Origin: Metarhizium brunneum
Taxonomy: Eukaryota; Ascomycota; Sordariomycetes; Hypocreales; Clavicipitaceae
DNA length: 64,000 nt
Assembly (NCBI RefSeq): GCF_013426205.1
Contig: NC_089423.1
Coordinates: forward strand, 3,844,001 to 3,908,000
Reading direction: 5' to 3'
Position numbers and translations under genes: made by a program. The notes under the pieces were generated by a model, which saw nothing but the letters and a program-made list of their open reading frames with translations, was not told where the DNA came from and made no database searches. Shown here one piece after another: positions 22,901-35,048 of this stretch; positions within the stretch are counted from its first letter, which is position 1, and every line of letters starts with the position of its first letter.

Positions 22901-24375
22901 ATGATGGCCATTTGGTTTCGCTGGCTGAATGGAGCATAAATGTCCGACTAGCGCTGCCACTTTACCGTCGCTGGCTGATGTCTTCTGCATTAAACACAGG
23001 ACAGTTTGCCATCGGTCAATTCTCTGTTCCTCCATGTTGATCCGCACTGGATGACTCTCGCCCGTTGATCACGGCGACGTCCCGATACGACGGATGCCCT
23101 GTCCTGTTTTAGTGCCACGATTCATTCTGCTCTCGCGCTGTCTTCACAGTTTACACAACGACACTCTGGGAATGGAATGTGATTGTCTGGCTCGTTCGCA
23201 GCCATTGGCCGTGATGGAAACGGGGACAATGATGAATATCATAGGCATCGTGCCCATATGTAATGGGGTGGGATACCATCACACCACAAAGGCCGCCGAA
23301 TGCCGGATAATTAGCAAGCTGGGTGTGTTGAAATGTATCCGTACGTCGGACCGTTGATCTGGGAGGAAATCAAATCGCCGGTAGTGCATCAATCTCCCAC
23401 GCTCAATACCCAACTGGCTGGGGGGATATTGAGTAGCTGCCAGTCTCATCCCGTGAGGCTGACAGGTAGCTTACTATTATATGTCTTCGGCAGTCCCTGA
23501 TAGAGACGATAGGAATTTCGTAGTTGGCTATCAGAGAGGCAGAGCCTGTGTGGAGAAGAAACAACCCGATGGTAACTTGGAAAATTGCCCACGCCACGAC
23601 GGGCCAGTCCACATCGAAATCTGAGTTGATCCCTACACGCATCGGAATATTTTGCCTGGTATAGAATGGCTCACACTGATGCCCATGCACGCCGTGGTAG
23701 GAACTCGAGAGCCATGTACTCCAGAAGTAGCCATCCCGGTCTAGGCCGCCAGCTCGCGGCTGATGCACGAGGTGGAGCTTGTTGGGGAAGCGTAATAGAG
23801 ATTGCGGATGTGGCTCCCACGCATCTAGAGATCACTTGGGCCCTCGGGCGTTGCATGTAGCTGGTACAAGGGCACGCGAAGCATGAAAGCCTGCGGTGTA
23901 CTGTACTTGGATCGAAGCAGAATCGGATTAGTTCCCGACGAAAGGCTAATCGTGAAGAGCCGCCTTGGTGGGAGCATTGAGGCCATTGAACATCGTCCCT
24001 GGGGCCACAGGTGTTGTTTACTTTTTCCCTTTTTTTCCTCTTTTTTTTTCCTTTTTTTTTTTTTTTGTGGACGCGAGCAGTTTCGTCGCCCCCGATAATA
24101 TTGACGCCTTGACGCCTCAGGCAGGCGTGATTCTTAAGGTCAGGCCCCAACATCAGACGGAACATGACAGTCTGAGAGTCGGCAACGAAAACTCTGCATC
24201 AAGGCATGTTCCCTGCCTACCTACTAGGTACCTAGCTAAATATGTCTTCTATTCCGATTGAAACGGTTTCATTCGATATTGTCAACACTAATTCGTCTCT
24301 TTCTGGATGCATGGCAAGTAAAAACCATGAAGATGTGCACCAACCAGGGCATCTGCCACTTCATCCTTTGCACAA
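19918..24375. other. large gene-poor interval upstream of the Myb-like gene
   Basis: No gene could be supported over 4.4 kb. The first 600 bases probably form the promoter and leader of the minus-strand Myb-like gene, including a purine-rich tract at about 20390-20430. The longest minus-strand frames (23768-23403, 121 codons; 23047-22757, 96 codons) show no recognisable domain. There is a poly-T run at about 24025-24066, a TACTCCGTAC motif at 21638-21647 and a TAGGTACCTAGC patch at about 24226. The sequence is not markedly AT-rich, so it does not look like heavily RIP-mutated transposon remains. Confidence 0.45.
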
Positions 24376-26103
24376 ATGGAGAATTTGTCCTCTAGTCTAA
24401 GTCAGTGTATTGGTACTCCCTTAGTGCGGTGCGAAATCACTAGTTCGTGGCCAAGTCTGGCGCAGGCGAGGACACCCCGGGGTGTTTTCGTGGGAGGGCC
24501 GCCTTTGATTGGCTCACTCTGTGAGGCATGGCATCCCACATTGAACAACGGTTTCGCAGACGGCTTTCGCACGCAGCGACGCAGCGACGAATGCGCTGTC
24601 TGCACAGTCGGCTTGCCGGAAGCACACAGTGACTCCCGCATCGGCTCTCGCACACGCCCTCCCAGCCTTCAAGTCGTGCCGATGGGCCCCAAGGTTTCCT
24701 CTCGCCTTTGGATGTTCCTCCCCTTCCACCAAAAAGCACCGGCCAGCCAGTCCAAAACATCGACCACCTCCCCAGAAGCCCCAACCAAGGAGTTACTTGG
24801 GCTCGAGGTACTCTCCTCTTCGTCCTGTCCTCACTCCCGCCGGCAACCTGGCCTGTCGCTGTCGCTGTCTACAGTCACTGGGGTCCACTGTCGGGATCAA
24901 TTCGAGATATCTCGTCCAGCTCTGATCGGCTGCTCTCAACACCAAGGTAAGGTTGCGCAAAGGGGGAAGAGGAAAAGCACTCGTCGACCGGAGTCGTGTC
25001 CTGCCGAGTCCTGTCGTGCCGACGCTGTCCTCAACCGCGTCGCCCACCTGCGCCTGGGCTCTGCGCAGCGCAACTCTTGTCTTCGGCAACCAACGCCAGC
25101 ATTGCCACCCACGGGCCCATCTGTCGCCCCGTCAGCTCACCAAGGCCCCTTTGGCACCGTCGCCGCCTCGGACGCCGGCGCCCCTATGCTGCCCTTATAC
25201 ATCAATAATGCTCTTGGCTAGGCTTTCTGGCTACACGAAAAAAGAATTCTGTCGCTGACCTTGCAGATTGCGCCGACGGCTGGCCATCAAGCTTGGCTTC
25301 CCACGCACACGACACGCACACGACGCACGCGCAACGCAAAAGCACGCTTTTCACTCACCACTCACCACTCACCACTCAACTCATCACACTCTGCTTCACA
25401 CCTCTCACACGCACCCAAGCACTGGAGCCCACTTTATCACGTCGCCCACACCATCAGGCCACTCACCAGCCTCCACCACTGAATTCCTCCAGACGGCCGA
25501 CGCCCGGATCCGTCAATTACCTTTGCCTGCCCAGCTTCTCGAGGCGCAGAAACTTGTATTACGCAAACCCGTGGCCCTGCCCTTACCACCCAGACCCGAG
25601 CCTCGGACCACCTGTGTGACTTTGACTTGCTTCACACGAGGAGCTTGCTACGCGATCTGGTCAGGAGAAGTCTCTTGCAGTACACCGAGGGCTCTCGAAC
25701 CAGCCTTTCTAGCTGGACAATACGTACATCGCCCGTAAGTCTTGCATGAGTTTCTTGTCTTCTTTTTTTTCCCGCTACATGCCTTGTCTACCTTGCGCGC
25801 ACTCGACGGTCCTTTTGCAGGGAGCATCGCGCCCCGTCAGCGGTGTCAGCTTGGCTTTGCCCCGTCTCTCGTCTCAATGCCGCCTACCGTGGTCGAGCGC
25901 GTCGACAGCCTCTCCAAAGCTGGGCTACACCAGCCGCGTCGCTGCAGCTGGACCCATGCCCGTTGCCAGATGGCTGGCCACCTCTCGCAAACAAAGAACT
26001 TGTCCTGCCTGCGCTCGCCTTCGCCCTTCTCTGGTCCTTTTATTCTCGCTACCTCTTGTCCAGAATTGACGCTGACGATATTTGTTCCTGTCGCATCCAG
26101 ATC
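24376..26103 (+). other. probable long, spliced 5' leader of the SANT gene
   Basis: C-rich sequence in which several frames are open at once, typical of long fungal leaders. Two convincing intron signatures are seen: 24946-25266 (GTAAGG donor, GCTGACC branch, TTGCAG acceptor) and 25735-25820 (GTAAGT, TTTTGCAG). An ATG frame at 24376-25221 (281 codons) has no domain, is Ser/Pro/Arg-rich and crosses the first donor, so I treat it as chance. Confidence 0.45.
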
Positions 26104-27624
26104 ATGCAGCAGTGGCAGGTCGGCCCTGTGCCGGAGTATGTTTACGCCAACTCCACCCATCCCCCCAACGACATGCAGTAAGTACCGACAGCAAAGTCTT
26201 TTGTCCCTTTTGTCCCTTTGTCCCAGGTACCTCCAAACTTTGACTACCACGGTCACTGTCATTTGCATCAGCCATCCCACTGGCCTTGGCCTTGAAGATT
26301 TGTTCTTCCTTGCTTGGTGCCCGCGTCTAGTGGTCGGGTCGCTTTTGCCTCTGGCCTCGCCCGTGAAGCCGCGACGCTCGCTGTCGTCGTCAAACATGAC
26401 ATGAGTGTTATAGCAAATGTCGTGACGCTGCGCCCATGCCGTCCTTTTTTGGGGGCGGCTTTCTCGACCCTCATTCTCCTAATCCCTCCCCTCGTCCTGT
26501 TTGGGTAGGATGGATGGAAAATGTTGTTGATATGCCACCTCGATGGTAGCGCTTTGCCCAGCAATAAAATTGCTGACCACTATGTGCAAACAGCAATCAC
26601 CCCTACCAACCCGATATGGCACGCCGAACCGAGCAGCGCATGGAATTCCCGTACGGAACTCCCCAGTCGGGAATAACTCCCCAGCAGCAGCAGCAGCAGC
26701 ATCACCCTACTCCGGTCCAGCCGCCGATGAATGTCCCTCAACCTCCAAATGCCTCAGCTGCCCAACAGCAGGCCGCGACTCCCACGCCAGCACAAAGTCG
26801 CCAGCGAAAGCGACCTGCTCCAAATACTGCCCCATCGCCGGCTACTGTAACGCCTGCTGCTCCTGTTGCTGGAGCTGGAAGCCAAGTTCAACCTCCGGCT
26901 CCCACTCCTCCCACTCCTCAGACTGCTCCCTCGACATTGCAGCCACAGGCTGCAACAGAAGATGCCAAGACGACGCCTGTTCAGCCGCCTCCGGCCAAAA
27001 AAAGCCGTACTAATACCCCATGGACGCCGCAAGAAGAACTGCGGCTCAAACAAATGCGAGACTCGGGTAACAGTTGGGCAGAAATTGCCAAGGTATGTCA
27101 CTCTGGCCTTGTGACGGAGCAATCGAAGCTCATCATTGTTACAAATAGACATTTCCCACCAGAACAGAAGGTTCAGTCAAGAAGCATTGGTACAAGGTTT
27201 GTTTCTCCCTGGCCCAATGGGAAAATCGAGGGCATGTTTTTGTATTAATGCTTTAACCAGGATATGCACTATGCCGAGTTTGCAGAAGATGAAGTACGTT
27301 TGCATATGGTCCCAGTATATATGTCGCATGTAATAACCGAAGCAAACAGAGCCAGGCCTTGTTGAACGCAATCAAGGAATACGAAAACAACAAGTGGAAA
27401 GTGATTGGCCAAAAGGTCGGCAAGCCGGCAAAGGTACGACATACCGACTCGATACATGACCCCAGCGCCGCCTTGCTAACAGATTGAATTAGGCATGTGA
27501 ACAATATGCCAAAGAGCACTTCCCTGGTAAGTGATGGATCACAGTTTCTTGTTATGGCTGTCTGTAGTGTCGCAGCCAATCTAATGCTGTCGCAGATCTG
27601 TTCGCAAACGGCAAGGGCAGGTAG
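26104..27624 (+). CDS. SANT/Myb-like protein with two short Myb repeats
   Basis: Seven exons, 26104-26177, 26594-27092, 27149-27196, 27261-27293, 27350-27433, 27493-27526 and 27596-27624, give 266 residues; all phases fit. Intron 1 is long (416 nt). The first half is Gln/Pro-rich: six CAG codons at about 26683-26700 give polyQ, followed by a run of Pro/Ala/Thr and a basic QSRQRKRPA patch. A first Myb-like unit follows, NTPWTPQEELRLKQMRDSG, then SWAEIAKTFPTRTEGSVKKH. A second is SQALLNAIKEYENNKWKVIG, then VGKPAKACEQYAKEHFP. The paired Trp-containing helices and the GS/AC recognition helices fit a nuclear DNA-binding or chromatin protein. Small downstream exons of 29-84 nt are notable. Targets unknown. 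Confidence 0.85.
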
Positions 27625-29373
27625 TGACCCTCCTTTCCCCTCTCGCCGTGTCAATTTATACAGTGCTTGCTTGATCAAATCTGGGCAACCTTCTTTCTAG
27701 CGGCTAGCTATGGTGTTTTTCTTTCTCCGTGTATTTTGGTCGAACAATCGTTTTGCAACGCCAAGCGGTATACGATACTGGACTCTCGCGAGTCTCTAAT
27801 TCGCGATTAATCTGCCAAGGGGCCGTCAGGAGGCAGTGGCAGTGTGTATTCTGACACACTGTACATGAATGATCTGTGCAGCTGCAACATGAAACCGTTG
27901 CGATGATGACCGGGGTGGGAATGGGCAGGACAAATACGACCAAGAGATGCATCGCGCATGTCTTGTTTGAAGTGGGGTTTTTATTTCCTGTGTATCTCTT
28001 GGGTGTTCACATTGTTCGCTCTCCTTTGTTGTGGTCGTGTTGCTCAATATTGGTATGCTGCTTCTGTACCTAGATGCTTGTTGTATGTTTTCGAGTTGAG
28101 TCTGGAATTGGTCAAGGCTTTCGGGTGGGATTCTGCTTTCGCTTGGAGTAGGAGAACGCGGTGGCAGAGAATGGGCTTCACAGTCTGGCGGCCTTGGTGC
28201 TGGGATATAAGTCGGGTTTCGATTAATGGCGGCCGCCTTGTGTGGGAAGATTCAGGTTTGAGTTCGTAGCAACTTGAAGCGACGGGCACGTGTGTGTTGT
28301 GCTTGTCTATTGGCGACAAGGGGGTTGATGGGGAAAAACGTATCAAGTCGATGGTAGCTTTATTTTTATTCCAGAGGATAAGAAGCATGATGGACGAGGC
28401 AAATCCTTTGCGGGGCTTGACAGCCATCCTGGATATTTTGCGAGGATACCATCTTCGAACTTTCTATCCGGAAAACTAGAACCAACTTCCTTAGTTATAC
28501 CCCTATGCAGTTATTTTCACACTGGCACGGTTACGTGAAGGATAATTTCATGTCGGTGAGAAGTCATCCGCAAGCTACTTGCTCGCCCTGCGGCCATGCA
28601 AGTGTAGATCTATATCCAGCTGGTGGTGACTTGTTATCGAAGTACTCCTACAAGTTACAACCACGCCATGCATCTTGCCGCGATCCCGGGCCCCACAGCA
28701 AGGGGTACATGAAACCTCGTAGGACCGTCCGTGACGAGGTACCAGTTACTCGACGCGGCAAGCGGGAAGCGGGAAGCGATCCACTCCTGAAGCTTCTAAC
28801 TGAGTTGCAGAGTTTCGATAGCATGTGCGTTATTGCAGGTCTTTGGGCCGGCATGCCTGGCAGGAGGGGGGTTGCTCTGCCTGAGGCGTCGAACAATGCT
28901 TGAGAGTCTACCCACCGGCGGTTTTTATGCCGTCACGTAACTTTCGCACTCCATTAGGGTTGCGGGGACTAGAGACGAGCCTTCGGCATGATAGCTATAC
29001 GCCTGGTCCTACGTATTCAATTGAGGTATTGGTTAGCCAACCCTGTGCAAACGTGCAGCACAAGAAATCATTGCTTAACCCGTCACATAAAACATTACTA
29101 CTCCAGTAGCTCCAGAAGGAAACCTAGCAGAAACCCAATCATCTCAAGTCACTCCCGCAATACACAGAGAGGAACTGCAGGACGGTAAGACGAGGTATAG
29201 GGTAGGCGTATTTGCTGATGTCAAGTTGATCAATCATGTCACTGTGCGACCCACTCTGCGGGAGGCCAATTTTTTTTTTCAGCGATATCTGATAACGATC
29301 TCTGGAGCAAACTCGCCGTAGCAACTCAGCACCCTCCGGCCTCTAGAATCACTATCCCAATACGCACGCAACC
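27625..29373. other. intergenic region between SANT gene and DBP9
   Basis: No gene recognised over 1.7 kb. The open frame at 28505-28903 has no family features. The DBP9 promoter lies at the right end. Confidence 0.4.
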
Positions 29374-31473
29374 ATGAAGCGTAAGCTTGATCAGAATGGT
29401 GTTCCGTCGCCGGAACCTGAAAGCCAAAAACGCACGAAATCGGAGTCAGCAGGGGACCAAGAGCTCACATTTGCCGATCTTGGATTGGACCCTCGTCTTG
29501 TCCAGGCGGTTGCCGAACAGGCCTTCCTCAAGCCTACTCTTGTTCAACGCAAAGCCATACCGCTAGCGCTCAATGGAAAAGATGTTCTTTGCAAGTCCAA
29601 GACTGGCTCAGGAAAGACTGCGGCTTATGTTCTTCCAGTCTTGACTGCCATCCTCAAGAAGAAAACCGTATGTTGTCCTGGCGTGATTGCCATCTTGTCG
29701 CTTGATCTCCTTGTAACACAGCCCTAGGCCGAAACTGTTGCTGAGACGTCCGCATTGATATTGGTACCAACTCGAGAACTGGCCGACCAAGTCTTCAAAG
29801 TGATCGAACAATTCTCCTCGTTTTGTGCCAAAGATGTTCGCGCTGTCAAGTTGACGGATAAACTGTCCGACGCCGTACAGAGGTCTCTACTGTCTACGAA
29901 TCCCGACATTGTCATATCTACCCCCGCACGAGCCTGGTACAATGTGAAATCAAACCAGTCCTCTCTCTCCCTCGACAAACTTACCCACCTTGTATTGGAC
30001 GAGGCTGATCTGCTACTATCATATGGATATGACGAGGACCTGGAGAACCTGTCTTGGTCAATACCCAAGGGAATACAGACTATCATGATGAGCGCCACAC
30101 TTACAGCGGAAATCGAGTCGCTCAAGAAAATTTTTTACCGCGACAACGCTCCAACTCTGCTCGACCTCGAAGAGCCCGATGCTGAAGGCGAGGGGATAAC
30201 GCAGTTGGTCACAAAGTAGGTCTACATTTTCTAGACATCCTGAAAATAAGTCACCATCGCTAACCAGTTGATATTGACAGATGTGCCGAGGACGAGAAAT
30301 TCCTCTTGGCCTACATCATTTTTAAGCTCCAGCTAGTCAAGGGCAAATGTATAATATTTGTCGGCGACATCGACCGATGCTACCGATTGAAACTCTTTTT
30401 TGAGCAGTTTGGCATCAGGAGCTGTATTCTAAACTCAGAATTACCTGTAAACTCAAGAATCCACGTCGTGGAAGAATTCAACCGCAACGTTTATGACATC
30501 ATTATCGCTTCAGACGAGAAGGAGGTTCTTGGGAATGAAGAAAAAGCCGACGAGGAAGAAAACAATGAAGGCGAACAGGAAGAGGATTCTGACGCGGAGA
30601 AGGAAGAACGACGACCCAAGAAGAAGCGCAAGGCATCCAAACGAGACAAGGAATACGGTGTCTCTCGAGGTATGTTTTGAATAACCCCGACGAATGCATT
30701 CACCGCCACCATTATTCGGATCCATACTCACCAACATGACGCGCAGGTATTGATTTTAAGAATGTGGCCGCTGTCATCAACTTTGATCTCCCAACATCCG
30801 CTTCGTCATACACCCACCGTATTGGGCGAACCGCACGGGCTGGCAAGGCTGGCATGGCGTTGTCATTTGTTATTCCCAAGGAGCAGTTCCGGAAACACAT
30901 GCCTACATCGATTCAAAGTGCAGAGAATGATGAAAAGGTTCTGGCGAGAATCACGAGGCAACAGGCCAAGAAGGGCAAGGAAATCAAGCCCTACAATTTC
31001 AACACCAAGCAAGTGGAGGCCTTCCGATATCGCATGAACGATGCTCTGCGTGCTGTTACCAAGGTGGCAGTTCGCGAGGCGCGAACCCGGGAATTACGCC
31101 AGGAGCTAATGAAGAGCGAAAAACTAAAGAGGTGAGATCCCCATGTACTCCAGTGAGGTGCCGCGATGCCCGGCTCTAATATGAATGCAGATACTTTGAA
31201 GAGAACCCGTCTGAAATCAACCACCTCCGTCATGACGGTGAATTGAGAACTGCAAGACAGCAAGCTCATTTGAAGCACATTCCAGACTACCTGTTACCGA
31301 AGGATGGCAAGAAGGACCTTACAGAAAATGACATTGGTTTTGTGCCGTTGAGAAAGCCTGGCGGCCCACGTGGCCATCGAAAAGGCAAAGGCACGAAACG
31401 GGGCGGGTCCAGGGTTGGTGCTAGAAAAGGCGATCCTCTCAAGACTTTCAAGGCAAGGCGAAAGACGAAGTGA
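29374..31473 (+). CDS. DBP9: ATP-dependent RNA helicase Dbp9 (DEAD-box)
   Basis: Five exons, 29374-29667, 29728-30215, 30281-30669, 30747-31131 and 31191-31473, give 612 residues. The N-terminus is [20 protein letters not shown]. Helicase motifs appear in order: Q motif region [28 protein letters not shown]; Ia, PTRELADQV; Ib, [54 protein letters not shown]. The [11 protein letters not shown] form of motif II is typical of Dbp9. An acidic and lysine-rich insertion ([19 protein letters not shown] then KKKRKASKR) sits before motif V/VI, and the C-terminus is basic ([17 protein letters not shown]). Known role: 60S ribosomal subunit biogenesis in the nucleolus. Confidence 0.96.
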
Positions 31474-33578
31474 TGCAAGGTACGGCTTGGGACTTGACGA
31501 GCATGCGGTAGGTGATCTAGGTAGGGAGCAGTCACGGAGCACGTTGGAGTAGCCAGCGTCCATCAACCACGGCGTCTTCTGGGTTTTAAATTGCCGGCGC
31601 CAATTGTGTCTAGTGAATGGTGCCGAGTTGCCGTTGATAGCGCGCCACTCTCATTGATGAAGTACGGAGTACTGAAAAATGTTGCAATATTCACGTCTGT
31701 CATAGAATAGTACATTTACCGACCTATGTACAAAGGCAATATGTACAGTCGGATAGGTACGGAGTAGAATCAACGAGCCTCTACACCTTCTGGAGTAATT
31801 TGCATGCCAATGACAGACAGCAGCATAATAAAATAGTAGTACCTGATCATTGCTCCAGTTCGTATTTTTTCCCCCGCCGGCGTGACATCGTTGAACCAGT
31901 TTGCGGCGCATCTGGGCCATGCCAGGGATGGTAAGGCCTTTGAGCCTTTGAAATTGGGAACGAAGCCGGCCCCACATTGTACTGCTAGCATCTTAGCTTG
32001 GTGGACAAGAGAGGTTTGAATGTACATGTGTATACCAAGTACTGAGCAGACATGATGGGTGACGAGCGAATAAAGACACAACTTTGAGACTTCTAATTTG
32101 CTGGGAAAACATTAAAGTTTCACACACAGAATCTATGCATGGACGGATTTCTGCTTAAATCTATTTATCTACTCATTTTTGCACCCAGCGCGCGGCGAGT
32201 ATCAAGGTACCAGTACGGAGTACCTGGGCACATCTCCTCCCCACTCGCCCCCCTGTGCCGTGCGTCGGCCCCGCTATTTTAGAGCCTATTGCAGCCACCG
32301 TTTTTCTCGTTGGTTAGCATCGTGAGCACTCTTGATAGACAAGTCATCTTAACAGGAGGAATACGAGGTGATGCGCTGCCGACCGTCACTCGTTGCATCA
32401 AAGAAGGGAGCCCGTCTTGGATATCTTGCCTGGCTCCTCCTCCAATGCATCCAAATCGGTAGCTAGTATTTCTACCCGACCGGCGGATAATCTGTTGAGC
32501 TGTGACAGCTGCTTGGTTCCGTTGGGCGATGCGTGTGCCAGACGCCACAAAAGACTAAAAAAAAGAGAGAGAAAAAACGCAGGGCGGTACTATTGGGCAG
32601 GTCCCTGCATCGTAGTATGCAGGCTGCCGACGTCAAAACAAAAAGGTTTGTTCCTTTTCCATGTTTCTATCGAGATTGTGCGAGTGATAGAATACAGGTC
32701 GGGTTGCACAAATCTCAAGTGCTGGGATTTCCCACGTTGAACACAGCGGCGGCTCAAGCAGGCCCCGAGTGCACCGGACCTATGAGGTATTGCGGTACTT
32801 GAGCCACTTCCAGAGTGCAGATGTCGACGTTAGGCGGATTCTGGTTCAATGTTGGTACATGTAGTACTAGGCTCGAACGCGTTGCCGAACAGCCGCTACA
32901 GGCACGAACCATCGACCCGCTGGAGGACCAGAGTAGCATTCTCTGGAGTACGGAGTAAAAAAATTGGCACCAGGCAGTTCTCTCCTGCCTCAGCAAACAA
33001 GTACTTCGTGCCTGTCTAAAGCCCCACCCGCCAGCCTGGCACTCGAGTCGTGCCACCCAACGGCACAACCGGTTACCATCAATTTGATTTGCCCAGCTCG
33101 GATGGGCTCAAGGCCCTGCCCCTTTGTGCGCCTGCTGTGTGCCTGCTGTGTGACCTGTGTCTCATTCCCAGCTCCATCAGCCTCTGCCACTCCAGCTCTC
33201 GTTCGTGGAGGCGTCATTCTTCGTTCCTCACGCCTCAACATAATAAACAAGGCCTGTTGTGTTGTGTCCTTTCGTTAGGTACGTTGAGGAACTCGAACTA
33301 CGGACCGTTTCCTTCGTTTTGCGGCCGACTACATTCGCTTTGCCTTCCCGTTTCGTTTCGTCCTCGCCGTCATTTCGACTGCCGACAGCCGCAGCGTTGT
33401 GCGTTTGTTCCTTCCCCATCGCGACTCTTGACATAGTTTCTTTGTCGGCGCCGACGGCCTGCGACTTTTCGCGCTCCGTCCGTCCGACTGTCTATCAACC
33501 TCGTTCGTTCTGCTTACGTTGGGTTGGTGGAATGAATACTTTGCAGCGACTCGCAACCATATTCTTCTAATTTCGAAC
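31474..33578. other. intergenic region upstream of the Crh-type gene
   Basis: No gene recognised over 2.1 kb. It is rich in the GTACGGAGTA motif: copies at 31662-31672, 31757-31766, 32213-32223 and 32948-32957. The last 400 bases are pyrimidine-rich leader for the wall enzyme. Confidence 0.5.
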
Positions 33579-35048
33579 ATGTTGCGCTCTGTTGCACTTG
33601 CCACCCTTTTGGGTGCTTGCTCCGTTCTGGCGGCCAAGTGCTCCCTTACGCAGAAATGTCCTCAAGATTCTCCTTGCTGTTCCCGTAAGTTTTCCTCCCC
33701 TCCGGCTTGCGCTCTTGGCTCTTGGTAGAGACGCAGCACGAGATCATTTGCTGACATGTGTTCCCTCCTGTCCGCAGAATATGGCGACTGTGGTGTCGGT
33801 GCCTTCTGTCTGGGTGGCTGTGATCCTCGCATGTCTTTCAACCTCTCCTCCTGTGTCCCCGCACCGGTTTGTTCGGACAAGACGACCAAGTTCACAAACC
33901 TCGACAGTATCGTCGATATAAGCAAATACTACGGCGATTCCACCAAGAAGGACTGGGTAGCCCAGGGAGAGCCTGCTTCCAGGGATGGAAGTGTTTTGCT
34001 GACCATGCCCAAGAACAGTGTTGGAACTGTTTTGGCCTCCACCTCTTACATGTGGTATGGCAACGTCAAGGCCAAGTTCAAGACCAGCCGTGGCCGTGGT
34101 GTTGTTACCGCCTTTATTCTGCTCTCGGACGTCAAGGACGAAATTGACTACGAATTTGTCGGTGTCGATCTCGAAACTGCCCAGACCAACTATTACTTCC
34201 AAGGTATTCCTGACTACCACAACTCTGGAAACATTAGCTTGTCTGATACCTTCCACAACTTCCACGATTATGAAATCCGGTGGACCCCCGACAAAATTGA
34301 ATGGCTCGTCGATGGACAGGTTGGCCGCACCAAAGAGCGAAAAGACACCTGGAATGAGACCTCGCAAAGCTGGATGTTCCCACAGACCCCGGCTCGCGTG
34401 CAGCTGTCTATCTGGCCAGGCGGTGCTTCCACCAATGCCAAGGGCACCGTCGACTGGGCCGGTGGTCCTATGGACTGGGAGGCCGAAGATATCAAGAATG
34501 TCGGTTACTTCTACGCCGCTTTCTCCGAGGTCACCATGGAGTGCTACAATGCTAAGAGCGCCCCGGGCACCAATAACGGAAAGAGCTACACCTTCAACAG
34601 CGTTACAGGAACCAATGACACCGTTGTTGATGGCAAGGGTGACACCGTCCTCGGGTCGTTCGAGGGCACTGGTTTCAACATGATGAAGGACAAGGCCTCT
34701 GCTTCACAGAGCGCCGATAAGCCCAAGAACACCGCAGCCACCATTCCCGGTGGCAGCACTGGAGGTACTGGCCAAGACCACAGCGGCAAGTCTGGCAGTG
34801 ATTCTGGCAGCAACTCCGGCGGCAACTCCGGTGGCAACTCTGGCGGCAACTCTGGGGGTAACTCAGGATCCGGCAATTCGGGCGGTAGCAGCAGCAGCGG
34901 CTGTGAAACCAACACCTTCAACCAGGATTGTGCCAGTGGCAGTGGCAGCGGCAGCGGCAACAGCGATAAAGGCAAGAACAGTGGTACCAGGGCGAGCGCT
35001 AGTGCATTGGCAATGATTATTGCTGGCTGTGCCCTCTTCTGGCTGTAA
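33579..35048 (+). CDS. GPI-anchored Crh-type glycosidase/transglycosylase (GH16)
   Basis: Two exons, 33579-33684 and 33778-35048, give 458 residues. The signal peptide (MLRSVALATLLGACSVLAA) is followed by a Cys-rich chitin-binding-like module (CSLTQKCPQDSPCCS, then YGDCGVGAFCLGGCDP) as in Utr2/Crh proteins. The GH16 catalytic motif DEIDYEFVG matches the Crh DEIDxE box. Other landmarks are RGRGVVTAFILLSDVKDE, FHDYEIRWTPDKIEWLVDG and VQLSIWPGG. A Gly/Ser/Asn-rich tail with five 12-nt repeats follows. The final hydrophobic stretch (ASALAMIIAGCALFWL) after a small-residue region is a GPI-anchor signal. Known role: linking chitin to beta-1,6/1,3-glucan at the cell surface. An orthologue of CRH1/UTR2; which paralogue cannot be decided here. 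Confidence 0.94.
34810..34869 (+). repeat. 12-nt tandem repeat encoding SGGN units
   Basis: Five successive 12-base units of the GGCAACTCYGGY type encode (S/G)NSG repeats in the GPI-proximal linker of the Crh-type protein. The unit copy number is likely to vary between strains. Confidence 0.85.

Noticed and set aside
23403..23768. 121-codon minus-strand frame in the large gap
   Set aside because: One hydrophobic stretch but no recognisable domain or splice-supported extension; not strong enough to call a gene.
20000..24300. RIP-mutated transposon island
   Set aside because: The interval is not strongly AT-rich and I saw no TpA-rich decay, terminal repeats or transposase/reverse transcriptase motifs.
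24376..25221. 281-codon ATG frame
   Set aside because: C-rich leader sequence with other frames also open; Ser/Pro/Arg-rich translation without any domain; it crosses a good splice donor at 24946.
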